The notes: generated from the sequence alone by a model not told the origin. 64,000 nt of DNA from Flavobacterium salmonis (GCF_903819435.1 NZ_CAIJDP010000052.1:33555-97554); one strand, 5' to 3'. Shown: positions 50,323 through 59,122, counted from the stretch's first letter. Numbers and translations: made by a program.

Positions 50323-50334
50323 ACAATCGGTTGT
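50323..50334. promoter_or_regulatory. LacI-type operator F (lacI promoter, autoregulation)
   Basis: ACAATCGGTTGT, identical to operators A and C. A -7-like box TTACTTTG (- strand, 50345-50352) lies about 10 bp upstream, so the site would overlap the lacI transcription start. Confidence 0.7.
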
Positions 50335-50931
50335 AATAAACTAACAAAGTAATTAAATTAGTATAAATTATTTTTTTAATGCACTATAAAATATCTTATA
50401 ATACTTACTTAAAAATTATAACCAAAAAAAACTGTTATTTGGTTATAATTGACGTCACTAAAACTAAATTATGAGACCTCATATCGAATTTCTATTCTCC
50501 TCACAATAATTTAAAATATCAGTTATCTATTTACGATTTTATTTTTTCATTAAATTTACAACCAAAATCATTTACTGGCATAAAAGTTAAATTAAATAGT
50601 CACAAATATAATTAATGCTTTGTCCGCTTCTTTTATACAAAAACGGTTTTCATAAAAATATTATGTCCAAAAATATTCATGAATATTTTTTCTCCTTGTT
50701 ACATATTAATTATATAAAACTTAACACAAAGTGTAACTAAAATAATGTCACCATTACTTATTCGTGACTTTTTTTTAAAAATTAGACTTTTGTAATGATG
50801 ATTTTTTTTTAAATATTTCTTTAAAAAAAACTACTTTTTACACAAAGAATATTAATAAATCTACTTAGGACTAAATATTATAGACGAAGGATTTTATTAA
50901 TGTTGTTAAGTGAGAATAATCGTTATTTTAA

Positions 50932-51066
50932 ACAGATAGTTTAAATCTGTACCGACACGATCAGCAAACAATACGAAAGTATACTCCAGGTGTTGTAGAA
51001 GCTTGGCTGCAGCAAAACGGCCTACAACATTGGAAGAAACTCTACAGTGAACGGGACAAAAAATGA
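50932..51066 (+). other. Possible gene remnant or small ORF (unrecognised)
   Basis: An open + strand frame of 45 codons without a good start reads TIRKYTPGVVEAWLQQNGLQ within a sequence ending in SERDKK and a TGA. Its codon pattern looks like real protein and unlike the AT-rich DNA before it. I do not recognise the family. A strong hairpin begins before the stop. It may be the 3' end of a lost gene. Confidence 0.3.
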
Positions 51067-51090
51067 TTTTTATCTTTTGTCCCGTAGAGT
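51039..51090 (+). terminator. Large two-part hairpin
   Basis: Inner stem CGGGACAAAA (51052-51061) / TTTTGTCCCG (51075-51084), with an outer pair ACTCTA (51039-51044) / TAGAGT (51085-51090) after a 7-nt bulge on one side. It overlaps the stop of the small frame at 50932-51066 and fits a terminator or the end of a small RNA. Confidence 0.5.
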
Positions 51091-51149
51091 GACGAAAAAA
51101 ATAAACATTAAAAAAAGATTTTAATTTCCTTCTGATCTGAAATTTTAAT

Positions 51150-52310
51150 TTACTGAAGATGTATTTGGTTAACGGTACTCTTTTTCTTTTCCGCTCCTCT
51201 GGCTTTAGAATTAGGGTTAAGTGTGGCCGAAATACCTAAATTTATTCCCATACTCAGTGTATTTGAATTTTTATTAATATTATTGGTAAAGTATTTTAGG
51301 GGTAGAGAACTGCTCACTTTGACCATTGGAGATATGCGGTATTCGAGACCTGCATCAGCAAGGAATGTGAAATATTGGTTTGAATCTGAACTCGATGACA
51401 CACCGCCTGTTTTTATTTTTATTTTAGTATTGGTCATCGTATAGCCACCCAAACCAAAAGAGGCAAAAAACCTCAGTGGTTTGTTGGGATTGTCGTAATA
51501 GCGATATATCAATTCAGTGCCCATAAGCATAAAGATACGGACTGTTCCTTTTTTACCTGGCTCCATGCCGCCTTCGGGTTTTTTATTCCCCATGCTTATA
51601 TTTAAAAGCAGAGTGGACTGTGAGGTGAGCGCTTTTTTGAAACTCAGTCCTTTGGTTATCACTACATCACTGTTACCATTTAGTTTTGGACCGAAAAGAG
51701 CTAAAGGTGAATAAAAAAAGCCGACATCGAAATTATCTTTGTAATTCTGCATTTTATCTGATCGTATGTCTTCATAGGAGTACAGTATATCTGTAGTATA
51801 GCTTTTACCGGACAGCTCAGCATCAAGTTCAGTTTTTAGAAGGTCTAGACTTTCATGGCGGCTGTTTATGAAGTTAAAAGGGTAGGCGCTGTCTTTGTAA
51901 ATGATCGCATTCTGGGTTTTGTCTTCCAATGGATTGATAAGAAAGAAAACAGATTCTTTTATCTTCCGTACGGAAGATATGGTGTAAATAATGGCATTAT
52001 AACAATTTAAGGAATTTTTATTTTCCTTATCCAATATGTTTATGTACACTATGTTATAATCAGAGAAAAGCCCTGATTTTACGTAAATGTTATTCTCGCT
52101 GAGGGTTTTTAAATCTTCCCCGCCCGCGTCAATTACCAGCACTCCTTTAGGCAATGCTGAATTTTCCTGAAACAGGTACTGGCTGTAACAGTTTGCTGTA
52201 GGAGTATTGAATTCATAAATTTTCTGTGAGAATAAAATCTGCATGGTGAGCAGGCACAGGATTGTTATGGTTTTTTTTTCAAAAAGAAAACAGGTGGATA
52301 AATTAGGCAT
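51150..52310 (-). CDS. Unrecognised two-part secreted protein, probable outer-membrane barrel
   Basis: The frame is open from 52370, but the ATG at 52310 is preferred because a hydrophobic export segment (TITILCLLTMQILFSQ) follows; the protein is then 386 aa. The N-terminal half (to about 180) has alternating hydrophobic strands and two Asp-Ala-Gly/Asn-rich turns but no motif I know. The C-terminal half has barrel-type strands (GVSSSSDSNQYFTFLADAGL, LEYRISPMVKVSSSLPLKY, LSMGINLGISATL). It lies 13 bp after the DUF4249 gene on the same strand, so it is part of the TonB receptor operon. Function unknown. Confidence 0.6.
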   Translation of the reverse strand: MPNLSTCFLFEKKTITILCLLTMQILFSQKIYEFNTPTANCYSQYLFQENSALPKGVLVIDAGGEDLKTLSENNIYVKSGLFSDYNIVYINILDKENKNSLNCYNAIIYTISSVRKIKESVFFLINPLEDKTQNAIIYKDSAYPFNFINSRHESLDLLKTELDAELSGKSYTTDILYSYEDIRSDKMQNYKDNFDVGFFYSPLALFGPKLNGNSDVVITKGLSFKKALTSQSTLLLNISMGNKKPEGGMEPGKKGTVRIFMLMGTELIYRYYDNPNKPLRFFASFGLGGYTMTNTKIKIKTGGVSSSSDSNQYFTFLADAGLEYRISPMVKVSSSLPLKYFTNNINKNSNTLSMGINLGISATLNPNSKARGAEKKKSTVNQIHLQ

Positions 52311-52383
52311 ATGAATTACTATATTAAAATAGATGGGAGATTTAATTAAATAAAAATGAAAATAAGGCAACGTCTATGCTGAT

Positions 52384-53166
52384 TTACTTAATAACTAAAC
52401 TCTTTGAAGAAACGGTGTGCGCGGAAAAATAACCCAGGGCACCGTTGCTTATATTGCTGGGGGGATCTGCCGGTGTCACGCTTCCACCTGAAATTTGAAC
52501 CAGTGCGCTGAAATAGGTATATACTTCCGGATCTATGCACTGCATATCAACGTGGATTATATTGCCAGGCAGAAGTTCATCGTCCTTGTCCAGCGATGGG
52601 AATAAGCTTCTCTGATTCACCATTCCATTATTTATATTATCTGAAAATACCTGTACGGTCTTGTTGTTTTTGTATTCAATACTCAGAATAAACAAATAGC
52701 GGTTACCCAGCTGCTCAGGATCCGTGTAGACAGGAAGTACAGTATAGGTAGTTTTATCTCCCATTGTCATGGAATCCAGAATGAGCCCGTCCAGGGTTAC
52801 AGGAGCAGGCATAGTGCTTTGCGCGGTGTAATTTTCCCCGTCAACTGATACGTTCAGTGTGTATGTATTGCCGGTAACAGAAACGAGACCGGAAGTCTTA
52901 TAGCGTCCCTCGGATTCATAGGTTAGGATTTCTGAATGACCCTGATTATCACTGATGGTAACGACAGCATTGGTGACTGGGGGATATTTATTGCTTTCGG
53001 TAAATGCAACAGACTTGGTGATGTGTACATAATAAGGACCAGGCTGGTCTGTGATATTTCCTTCAATCACAATAGAGCCGCTTTTATCTTGCAGATCCAG
53101 TGTAATTTCTTTTTCGCATCCTGCGGTTAACGCTACAGATAATAATATAAAAAATGCTTTTTTCAT
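52384..53166 (-). CDS. DUF4249 lipoprotein
   Basis: A 260-aa lipoprotein (lipobox LTAGC, Cys17). The pattern CEKEITLDL ... IVIEGNITDQPGPYYVHIT ... VVTISDNQG matches the DUF4249 family, surface-exposed or periplasmic beta-rich lipoproteins that nearly always sit beside a TonB-dependent receptor. Its start is 2 bp after the receptor's stop, so translation is probably coupled. The molecular role is not established. Confidence 0.85.
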   Translation of the reverse strand: MKKAFFILLSVALTAGCEKEITLDLQDKSGSIVIEGNITDQPGPYYVHITKSVAFTESNKYPPVTNAVVTISDNQGHSEILTYESEGRYKTSGLVSVTGNTYTLNVSVDGENYTAQSTMPAPVTLDGLILDSMTMGDKTTYTVLPVYTDPEQLGNRYLFILSIEYKNNKTVQVFSDNINNGMVNQRSLFPSLDKDDELLPGNIIHVDMQCIDPEVYTYFSALVQISGGSVTPADPPSNISNGALGYFSAHTVSSKSLVIK

Positions 53167-53168
53167 CT

Positions 53169-55496
53169 TTAAAATTTGAAATTATAAGTGACATTAGGAA
53201 TCATTTTAAACAGGGATGTCTGGACAGCCCTTGTAGTGCCAGGTTTATCAGGATTATCTTCGAAAGTTATCGAATAGGCATTTTCAAAACCGAATAAATT
53301 ATAGAATCCAAAACTCCATGATCCATGAAATCTTTTGTTTGTTTTAGGATCATAAGTTGCATTTATATCCAGTCTGCGGTAAGAGGGCATTCTGTCTGCA
53401 TTTCGGCTGCTGTACTGGAAAACGGTCTGGCCGTTAAGCTCGTATTTTCCAGTCGGGTAAGTAACGGCATTACCAGTGCTGTATAGAAAGGTTCCAGAAA
53501 GAGACCATTTTGGATTTAAAGTATAAATAGCAACAACAGAGAGATCATGTGTTTTATCAAGACGGGTATTATACCAGTCATTATCGTTGATACCATTTAT
53601 TTTACGTTCGGTTTTTGACAGAGTGTAGGATATCCAGCCGGTAAGCGTTCCTTCTTTCTTTTTAGCAATAAGTTCGATACCGTAGGCTCTTCCTTTACCA
53701 AACAAAAGTTCGCTTTCCACATCCTTTCCGGCATCAAAAGATATCTCGGCACCGTTTTTATAATCAATCTGGTTCTTCATGTCCTTATAATACACCTCGG
53801 TATTAATTTCGTAATTGTTATCGTTGAAGTTTCTGCTGTAGCCTGCACTTATCTGGTCTGCTATTTCAGGCTTTACCGTGTAACTGCTTCCAATCCACTG
53901 ATCTGAAGAGTTCCCGCTGCTGCTGTTGGACAATAAATGGAGGTTTTGGGTGTTTCGCGAGTATCCGGCTTTAATACTGCTCACTTCATTTATGCGGTAG
54001 TTGGCGGTCAAACGAGGTTCAATATTAAAATATGTTTTACCAACAGATCCTTTAGCGATATCTTTGCTCTCAGTGAGTACACCATTCTCATATATATTAT
54101 AAGTGTCTCCTCCCATGACGCTGAAAGCAGACAGCCTGAATCCGTAGTTAAGAGTCAAAGGTTCGGAGATTTTAAAATCGTCATTTGCATAAAGGGCATT
54201 CTCCCATGAATATCGTGTACTCTTTGGGTAACTGCTTACACTACTGCCTGATGCGCTATTGGGCGTTATGGCATGATAGATAGACTGCAGTCCAAATCGT
54301 ACAGAATGCTGGTTGCTGGCAAACCACGAAAAATCCTGTTTCAGGTTCCAATCCTTAATTTTAGAACTCATGGTTGTTGTCTGGTCGCTGGCACTCTCCA
54401 GACTCACTTTGTAATCGTAGTTGCTGTAGATGAGGGAGGTGTTTGAAAACAGACGGCTGTTGATAATGCTGTTCCATCGCAGCGTAGCTGTCGTATTGCC
54501 CCAGTCAGTAGAAAATGAGCTACCAAGCCCCAGGACATCTCTTCCAAAATACCCGGAGAGATAAATGCGATTGTTGTCATTTATCTTATAATTGGCTTTC
54601 ATATTAAGATCGTAGAAGTAAAGTTTAGTGTCCTTAAAATCATTACTGGCTTTTAAGTACAAATCGACATATGTTCTTCTAGCAGATATTATAAAAGAAG
54701 ACTTATCCTTCTGAATTGGCCCCTCAACACTGAGCCTGCTGCTGATAAGACCGATTCCCCCCGCTACATTATAATCCTGATTATTCCCATCTTTCATTTT
54801 TACATCCATAACAGAGGAAAGCCTCCCTCCGTATTGTGAGGGACTGTTTCCTTTTATAATGGTGGCATCTTTCAGCGCATCACTGTTAAAGGTACTGAAG
54901 ATACCCAGGAGGTGTGATGCGTTATAAACTGGTGCTTCATCCAATAGAATAAGGTTTTGGTCGGCAGCCCCGCCTCGAACGCTGAATCCCGAACTTCCGT
55001 CTCCGGTGCTTTTAACCCCGGGCAGTAGTTGGATTGTTTTCATTACATCTTTTTCTCCAAAAAGTACAGGCAGTTTCTCTATTTTTTTCATATTAAGAGT
55101 CTCAATTCCCATTTGTGCTTCATTAAGGTTTCTATCCTTTTTAGTGCTTGAGACTACCACTTCACTAAGGGTATTGGCTTGAGCAGTGTCCAGCGACCAA
55201 TCAATCCTGATATTTTTATCAAGAGTAATGCTCTGCTGCTGCTGCTCGAATCCAATGTAGCTGCATATTATGCTGTACTGGCCCTCGGGCATTGCTATAG
55301 AGTAGAACCCATATTCATTGGTAACGGCTGAATAGGCACTGTTCTGCACTATCTGAACAGCGGCGCCAATTATGAGTTCCCCGTTATTTTTGTCTTTTAT
55401 TGTACCGCTGATAGTATATTTCTGCTGAGCAAAGCTTCTGCCCGAGCAAAGAAGCAGGACGGCCAAAATAAAATGCCTGATTAAAAATGTTTTCAT
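53169..55496 (-). CDS. TonB-dependent receptor with carboxypeptidase-like N-domain
   Basis: The frame is open from 55589, but the ATG at 55496 starts a good signal peptide (MKTFLIRHFILAVLLLCSGRSFAQ), giving 775 aa. A carboxypeptidase-regulatory-like domain (about 28-105, ISGTIKDKNNGELIIGAAV) is followed by a plug (LPGVKSTGDGSSGFSVRGGAADQNLILLDEAPV region) and a 22-strand barrel ending in TYNFKF. It is shorter than SusC proteins and has no SusD partner; it is the type paired with DUF4249. The imported compound is unknown. It lies 360 bp downstream of the two-component genes on the same strand. Confidence 0.9.
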   Translation of the reverse strand: MKTFLIRHFILAVLLLCSGRSFAQQKYTISGTIKDKNNGELIIGAAVQIVQNSAYSAVTNEYGFYSIAMPEGQYSIICSYIGFEQQQQSITLDKNIRIDWSLDTAQANTLSEVVVSSTKKDRNLNEAQMGIETLNMKKIEKLPVLFGEKDVMKTIQLLPGVKSTGDGSSGFSVRGGAADQNLILLDEAPVYNASHLLGIFSTFNSDALKDATIIKGNSPSQYGGRLSSVMDVKMKDGNNQDYNVAGGIGLISSRLSVEGPIQKDKSSFIISARRTYVDLYLKASNDFKDTKLYFYDLNMKANYKINDNNRIYLSGYFGRDVLGLGSSFSTDWGNTTATLRWNSIINSRLFSNTSLIYSNYDYKVSLESASDQTTTMSSKIKDWNLKQDFSWFASNQHSVRFGLQSIYHAITPNSASGSSVSSYPKSTRYSWENALYANDDFKISEPLTLNYGFRLSAFSVMGGDTYNIYENGVLTESKDIAKGSVGKTYFNIEPRLTANYRINEVSSIKAGYSRNTQNLHLLSNSSSGNSSDQWIGSSYTVKPEIADQISAGYSRNFNDNNYEINTEVYYKDMKNQIDYKNGAEISFDAGKDVESELLFGKGRAYGIELIAKKKEGTLTGWISYTLSKTERKINGINDNDWYNTRLDKTHDLSVVAIYTLNPKWSLSGTFLYSTGNAVTYPTGKYELNGQTVFQYSSRNADRMPSYRRLDINATYDPKTNKRFHGSWSFGFYNLFGFENAYSITFEDNPDKPGTTRAVQTSLFKMIPNVTYNFKF

Positions 55497-55857
55497 TTTA
55501 CTGTGTTTTACAGTAAAAATGTGAAAGCATTTTCGATTTTTAAGCGCAGATGAAACTGAAGTGGACGAAAAAGCAGATAAAGTGGACAAGACCTTAAAAA
55601 CAGAATTTAGAAACAGGGGTTTATTTGTAATTTAAATGCCGTAGAGGTTATAAACTAAAGGTATTTTAGGTAGGAAATGCCTAGTTAATTTTTTTTTGGA
55701 GAGCATGCTTCATAAAGTTTTTTGAGGATGATTAAGACAGTCACCAATTACCTTCTGCGCAGGCAACGATAGTATTCAGATATAAAATTTAAACTGTCCT
55801 GATTAGGTTTTCTTTTCCCAACTGCTTTTCTCCCAAAAACATACGCATGCATGTCTC

Positions 55858-56619
55858 TCAACCATTGGAGAGCCATTCCAGAAAATCTGTGACTTTCTCT
55901 TTTCCTACCAGTATGGCATCAGGAAAGTCAGAATTTAAAGTAATCCTTATTTTCCTGTTCGGGTAGTGTGCAGCTGATTTCACGGCTTTTCTGTTGATTA
56001 AATACTGCCGGTTGGCACGGTAAAAAAACGGTGCGAATTTTTTCTCCAATGTATCAAGGTTCTGGTTTACGTGCCATTTTCTGCCTTCAAAGCTAAAGGC
56101 ATACACCATCAGGTTTTCAATTAGAAAAAAAGCGATGTCGTTGCCCGAGAGCGGGGTGATTTTCTCTCCCTGATGCAGGATGACTGACGGCATAGCAATG
56201 GGCTTGATACTCTCGGAAAGACCCGAGAGCAGTTTTTTAAAATCCAAGGCCTTGTTATCTGCTCCAGTGAGCAGCGTATATTTCTTTAATGCTTTGGTTA
56301 TGGAATCCTTATTGACGGGCTTGATAATGTAGTCAATCCCCATTGTCTCAAAAGCTTCTAGCATATAATAGTTAAAAGCGGTGCAGAATATAATAGGCAC
56401 CTTATTGTTTATCGCCGCAAAAATATCAAAACTCAGACCATCTCCTAACTGTATGTCGGAGAATATAAGATCAATTTTATGTTCTGTTTTGAAGAATTCG
56501 GTTGCTTCTTCAACAGAATGCAGGTGGGCGCAGATCACGGCATCTGGCATCACTTCGGCAATGGTCTTGGCCAAGTCTTCCGCCAGAGGTCTTTCATCTT
56601 CTATAATAACAATATTCAT
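55858..56619 (-). CDS. LytTR-family response regulator
   Basis: A 253-aa regulator: receiver domain at 1-120 (IIEDERPLAEDL; phosphoacceptor Asp55 in IFSDIQLGDG; Lys in YIIKPV) and a LytTR DNA-binding domain at about 150-250 (FFYRANRQYLINRKAVKS ... VGKEKVTDFLEWL). It starts 3 bp after the stop of the kinase gene, so the two form a LytS/LytR-like pair. The TonB receptor, DUF4249 and barrel genes immediately downstream on the same strand are the obvious target, by position only. Confidence 0.93.
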   Translation of the reverse strand: MNIVIIEDERPLAEDLAKTIAEVMPDAVICAHLHSVEEATEFFKTEHKIDLIFSDIQLGDGLSFDIFAAINNKVPIIFCTAFNYYMLEAFETMGIDYIIKPVNKDSITKALKKYTLLTGADNKALDFKKLLSGLSESIKPIAMPSVILHQGEKITPLSGNDIAFFLIENLMVYAFSFEGRKWHVNQNLDTLEKKFAPFFYRANRQYLINRKAVKSAAHYPNRKIRITLNSDFPDAILVGKEKVTDFLEWLSNG

Positions 56620-56622
56620 ACT

Positions 56623-57636
56623 TTAAAGTATTGGGATTATAACGGTAAAATTTTGCTCTGATTCTTCTATTATGATTTCTTTTTCGCTGAGCAGCTTATA
56701 CCTGCTGTTCAGATTTGCCAGCCCGGTATTGTTACACTGCACATATTTGGCTGGATTTTTTTTATTGGTTACAATAAGTCCTGATGGGATATATTTAATC
56801 TGAAATTCCAGCGGTTTTTTTTCAGTAAAATGATTGTGCTTAAAAATATTTTCAACCAGTGTCTGTAAGGCAAAAACGGGTAGTTTATGACTGTACATTT
56901 CCCTTGGGACATCAATTCCGCAGGTAAAGGCGCTACCGAAGCGCACGCGCTGCAGGGCAAGATAGTCATCTACAAAATCCAGTTCCTTTTCGAGGTCCAC
57001 CACATCGGCTTCCGGTGCGCTGAGAGAATACTGAAGGAAATGAGAAAGTCTTACGACATACTCTTCGGCTTTGTCATGATTGGAGGTAATAAGGGACTTG
57101 AGTACGCTCAGGGCATTAAAAAAGAAATGGGGCTGGAGCTGCTGAACCAGGACTTGTTTCTGGGCTTCGCTGTTCTGAAGCTTTAATTCCTGTACCTGTC
57201 TTTCTGCGATTTCTTTGTTGCGGGAGGTCACAATGTTATTGCAGAGGATCATGATGACAATATTGGGAAGCATTAAAAAGAAAAGATCATAAATGATATT
57301 TGTGTTTTCAAGGGCCGGACCGGGTATTTCATAATCAGGTGCAGCTATTTTTCCTAAAATCCTTAAAATAATCATAATGGCCTGAGCCGTTAAAAATTTC
57401 GAAAAATTGTTCATCTGAGGCTCCCTGATTACCAGGTAGATATGAATAGACCAGATGATAAGGCCAATAGTCGTGATTACAGTGAAGAAAAGCAGGCAAG
57501 TCCTAAAATCAAATTTTTGGCTCAGATAAGGCGGACTTGCTGCGTAGAATGCCAGAATGGGCGATATGAGAAAGGCGTTAAGCCATAATTTTTTGGTCAC
57601 AGTCAGTAGGATTACAGTTAGAAAGTAAATTTTCAA
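56623..57636 (-). CDS. LytS-like sensor histidine kinase
   Basis: A 337-aa membrane kinase of the His_kinase (PF06580) type: four membrane helices in the first 135 residues, a linker helix (about 137-165), and the phosphoacceptor His170 in LQPHFFFNALSVLKSL. The ATP-binding part (ALQTLVENIFKHN, GLANLNSRYKLL) follows to the C-terminus. It has no large extracellular sensor domain, so it probably reads a signal in or at the membrane. It is co-transcribed with the LytTR regulator 3 bp downstream. Confidence 0.9.
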   Translation of the reverse strand: MKIYFLTVILLTVTKKLWLNAFLISPILAFYAASPPYLSQKFDFRTCLLFFTVITTIGLIIWSIHIYLVIREPQMNNFSKFLTAQAIMIILRILGKIAAPDYEIPGPALENTNIIYDLFFLMLPNIVIMILCNNIVTSRNKEIAERQVQELKLQNSEAQKQVLVQQLQPHFFFNALSVLKSLITSNHDKAEEYVVRLSHFLQYSLSAPEADVVDLEKELDFVDDYLALQRVRFGSAFTCGIDVPREMYSHKLPVFALQTLVENIFKHNHFTEKKPLEFQIKYIPSGLIVTNKKNPAKYVQCNNTGLANLNSRYKLLSEKEIIIEESEQNFTVIIPIL

Positions 57637-58049
57637 AAGGTCAAAGTCCCTCTCCTCTTTTTATAAAAAAACTATTTCCAAAGATGTACTTTTTTTTTTG
57701 AACAATTAGCCGTTTTAAATGCCAATTTGTCCACTTCACTTAGAAATTTAGCCGATTTAAAGCATACTCATTATAATATTGCCCTTTAAATATATAAAAA
57801 ATCATGGGTCCCGCTCGGAAAGGCTCATTACTCTTTATCTGGAAAGTGAAACGCTAAATTTAAATTATGTAAGACTTGTTGAAAGGAGCAAAGATTCTGA
57901 GTTCTTAAAATAAAAGGACTCGCAGTCTATTCAAAGACTATAGTCAACCATTCTATTGATATGGAAATACAGTTTGAGCAGTAAATTCGAGTTGGGAAGT
58001 TAAATATTGCTCTTTAATAATGCATATTCGATAAAAGTAATTATAAATC
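57637..58049. other. Gap upstream of the sensor kinase gene
   Basis: A 413-bp region between the divergent kinase gene and the peptidase remnant. It contains a 44-codon + strand frame (57779-57913) that could be a fragment of a lost gene; otherwise I see no structure. Confidence 0.4.
57779..57913 (+). other. Possible gene fragment (unrecognised)
   Basis: A 44-codon frame without a usable start contains SERLITLYLESETLNLNYVR and ends in a TAA. The charged, helix-like composition suggests former coding DNA. I do not recognise a family and cannot exclude chance. Confidence 0.2.
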
Positions 58050-58553
58050 AATAGACCCGGGCTGATCGGGCATTCGTTCGGGGGCTATGAAACCGCTTTT
58101 ATCATTACACAGACCAACCTGTTTGCCGCTACTATTGCCGGAGCAGCCGTAACGGATCTGAACAGTTATTTTCTGACCGTAGGATGGGACACCGGAAAGC
58201 CTGATTTGTGGCGGATGAACAAGGAGCAGTGGAGAATCGGGAAAAGTCCTTATGAAGACCCTCTTGCCTATACGCGTAATTCGCCTATATCTAATGCGGA
58301 GCATATCACAACCCCTCTGCTGCTATGGACAGGCAAAAAAGACCAGCACGTAGACTGGCATCAGAGTGTGGAATACTATATGGCACTCCGGCGCCTTGGC
58401 AAAAACAATGTCACCTTGTTTTATACTGACGAAGGGCACAGTCTGCTTAATCCCGAAAATCAAAAGGATTTTACACAGCGTGTCGAGGAGTGGTTTGGCT
58501 ATTACCTGAAAAATGAAACCCTGCCCTCCTGGATTGAAAAAGGAACGGAGTAA
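58050..58553 (+). pseudogene. C-terminal remnant of an S9 family (prolyl oligopeptidase-type) peptidase
   Basis: The frame carries the end of an S9 catalytic domain: IGHSFGGYET with the nucleophile Ser, LLLWTGKKDQHVDW with the acidic residue and DEGHSLL with the His. The beta-propeller and N-terminus are absent. Just upstream (about 58047-58062) a SIDPG-like segment appears in another frame, as if one base had been lost. The first in-frame ATG (58206) lies after the catalytic Ser, so no functional enzyme is expected. A shared terminator follows. Confidence 0.8.
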
Positions 58554-58573
58554 TTACAGAGCCTCTTAAAAAA

Positions 58574-58604
58574 TAATGCAGTTCCGAATACCGGAACTGC
58601 ATTA
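58574..58604. terminator. Bidirectional hairpin between the S9 remnant and the DUF6520 gene
   Basis: A perfect 13-bp stem (TAATGCAGTTCCG / CGGAACTGCATTA) with a 5-nt loop, lying between convergent reading frames. Confidence 0.75.
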
Positions 58605-58898
58605 CAATTTTGAAAAAAAAGGATTGGAGAAATTAAGGACGAAACAAAATTTCGGTACAGTTTTCCTGATCGTTTTTACCAAAAACCTGGCCCCGCTGTT
58701 TCCATTGACGCGACAAACCTGAGCCTGAATGGTGCTACAGGCTACTTCAATATTACATGCGCCCTGAGAATTAAGCGTATATCCTATTTCGTCCTCAACC
58801 ACTGAAGCACTTTGCATGGATGTTGTTGCAAATGCTCCCGCAACTGCCAATGCTACCACAGCAAAAGGCGTTGCTTTTTTTACTAATACAGTTTTCAT
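58602..58898 (-). CDS. DUF6520 family small secreted protein, probably frameshifted near its end
   Basis: A 98-aa protein with a signal-like N-terminus (MKTVLVKKATPFAVVALAVAGAFAT), a YTLNSQGAC segment and paired Cys residues (CNIEVACST, QVCRVNGNSG), which fits the DUF6520 family of short Bacteroidota peptides. After NSG the frame continues to a divergent tail. The neighbouring frame instead reads QVFGKNDQENCTEILFRP and stops at 58633-58635, the usual Cys-x(n)-L-[FY]-R-P type of ending. One missing base near the GGGGCC run (about 58689-58694) would explain this. Function of the family is unknown. Confidence 0.75.
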   Translation of the reverse strand: MKTVLVKKATPFAVVALAVAGAFATTSMQSASVVEDEIGYTLNSQGACNIEVACSTIQAQVCRVNGNSGARFLVKTIRKTVPKFCFVLNFSNPFFSKL

Positions 58899-58996
58899 AC
58901 TACTACATATTACGTTACACTTTGACCTACTTTTTTCTACAGGTGTTCGGTCTTTTTCCTGATACCGGCCAGTATATTTTGAGGCATTAAAATTCT

Positions 58997-59122
58997 TTAC
59001 TTTCCATTGCCTGTCATTTCTTTCTTTAAAACAGTACGCAGCTCATATACCACCAGTTCATTGTCCATCAGGGCACGGTGCAGTGTAGTTGCCAAGATAG
59101 AGTTTGTTCCGGGTATAACCTG
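58997..59122 (-). other. Possible gene fragment (unrecognised)
   Basis: A 41-codon frame plus TAA on the - strand, without a start codon, contains IPGTNSILATTLHRALMDNE and ends in MTGNGK. The composition looks protein-coding. It lies between the MauE-like gene and the DUF6520 gene on the same strand. I do not recognise the family. Confidence 0.25.

Larger units (their letters stand above)
50147..51149. other. Long AT-rich gap upstream of lacI
   Basis: About 1 kb between lacI and the next gene on the same strand. The first 750 bp are very AT-rich and hold only operator F. From about 50930 the composition changes: a 45-codon open frame and a large hairpin are listed separately. I see no full-length gene. 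Confidence 0.5.

Noticed and set aside
58041..58304. A - strand frame across the S9 peptidase remnant
   Set aside because: The + strand frame has clear S9 motifs; the antisense frame has none.
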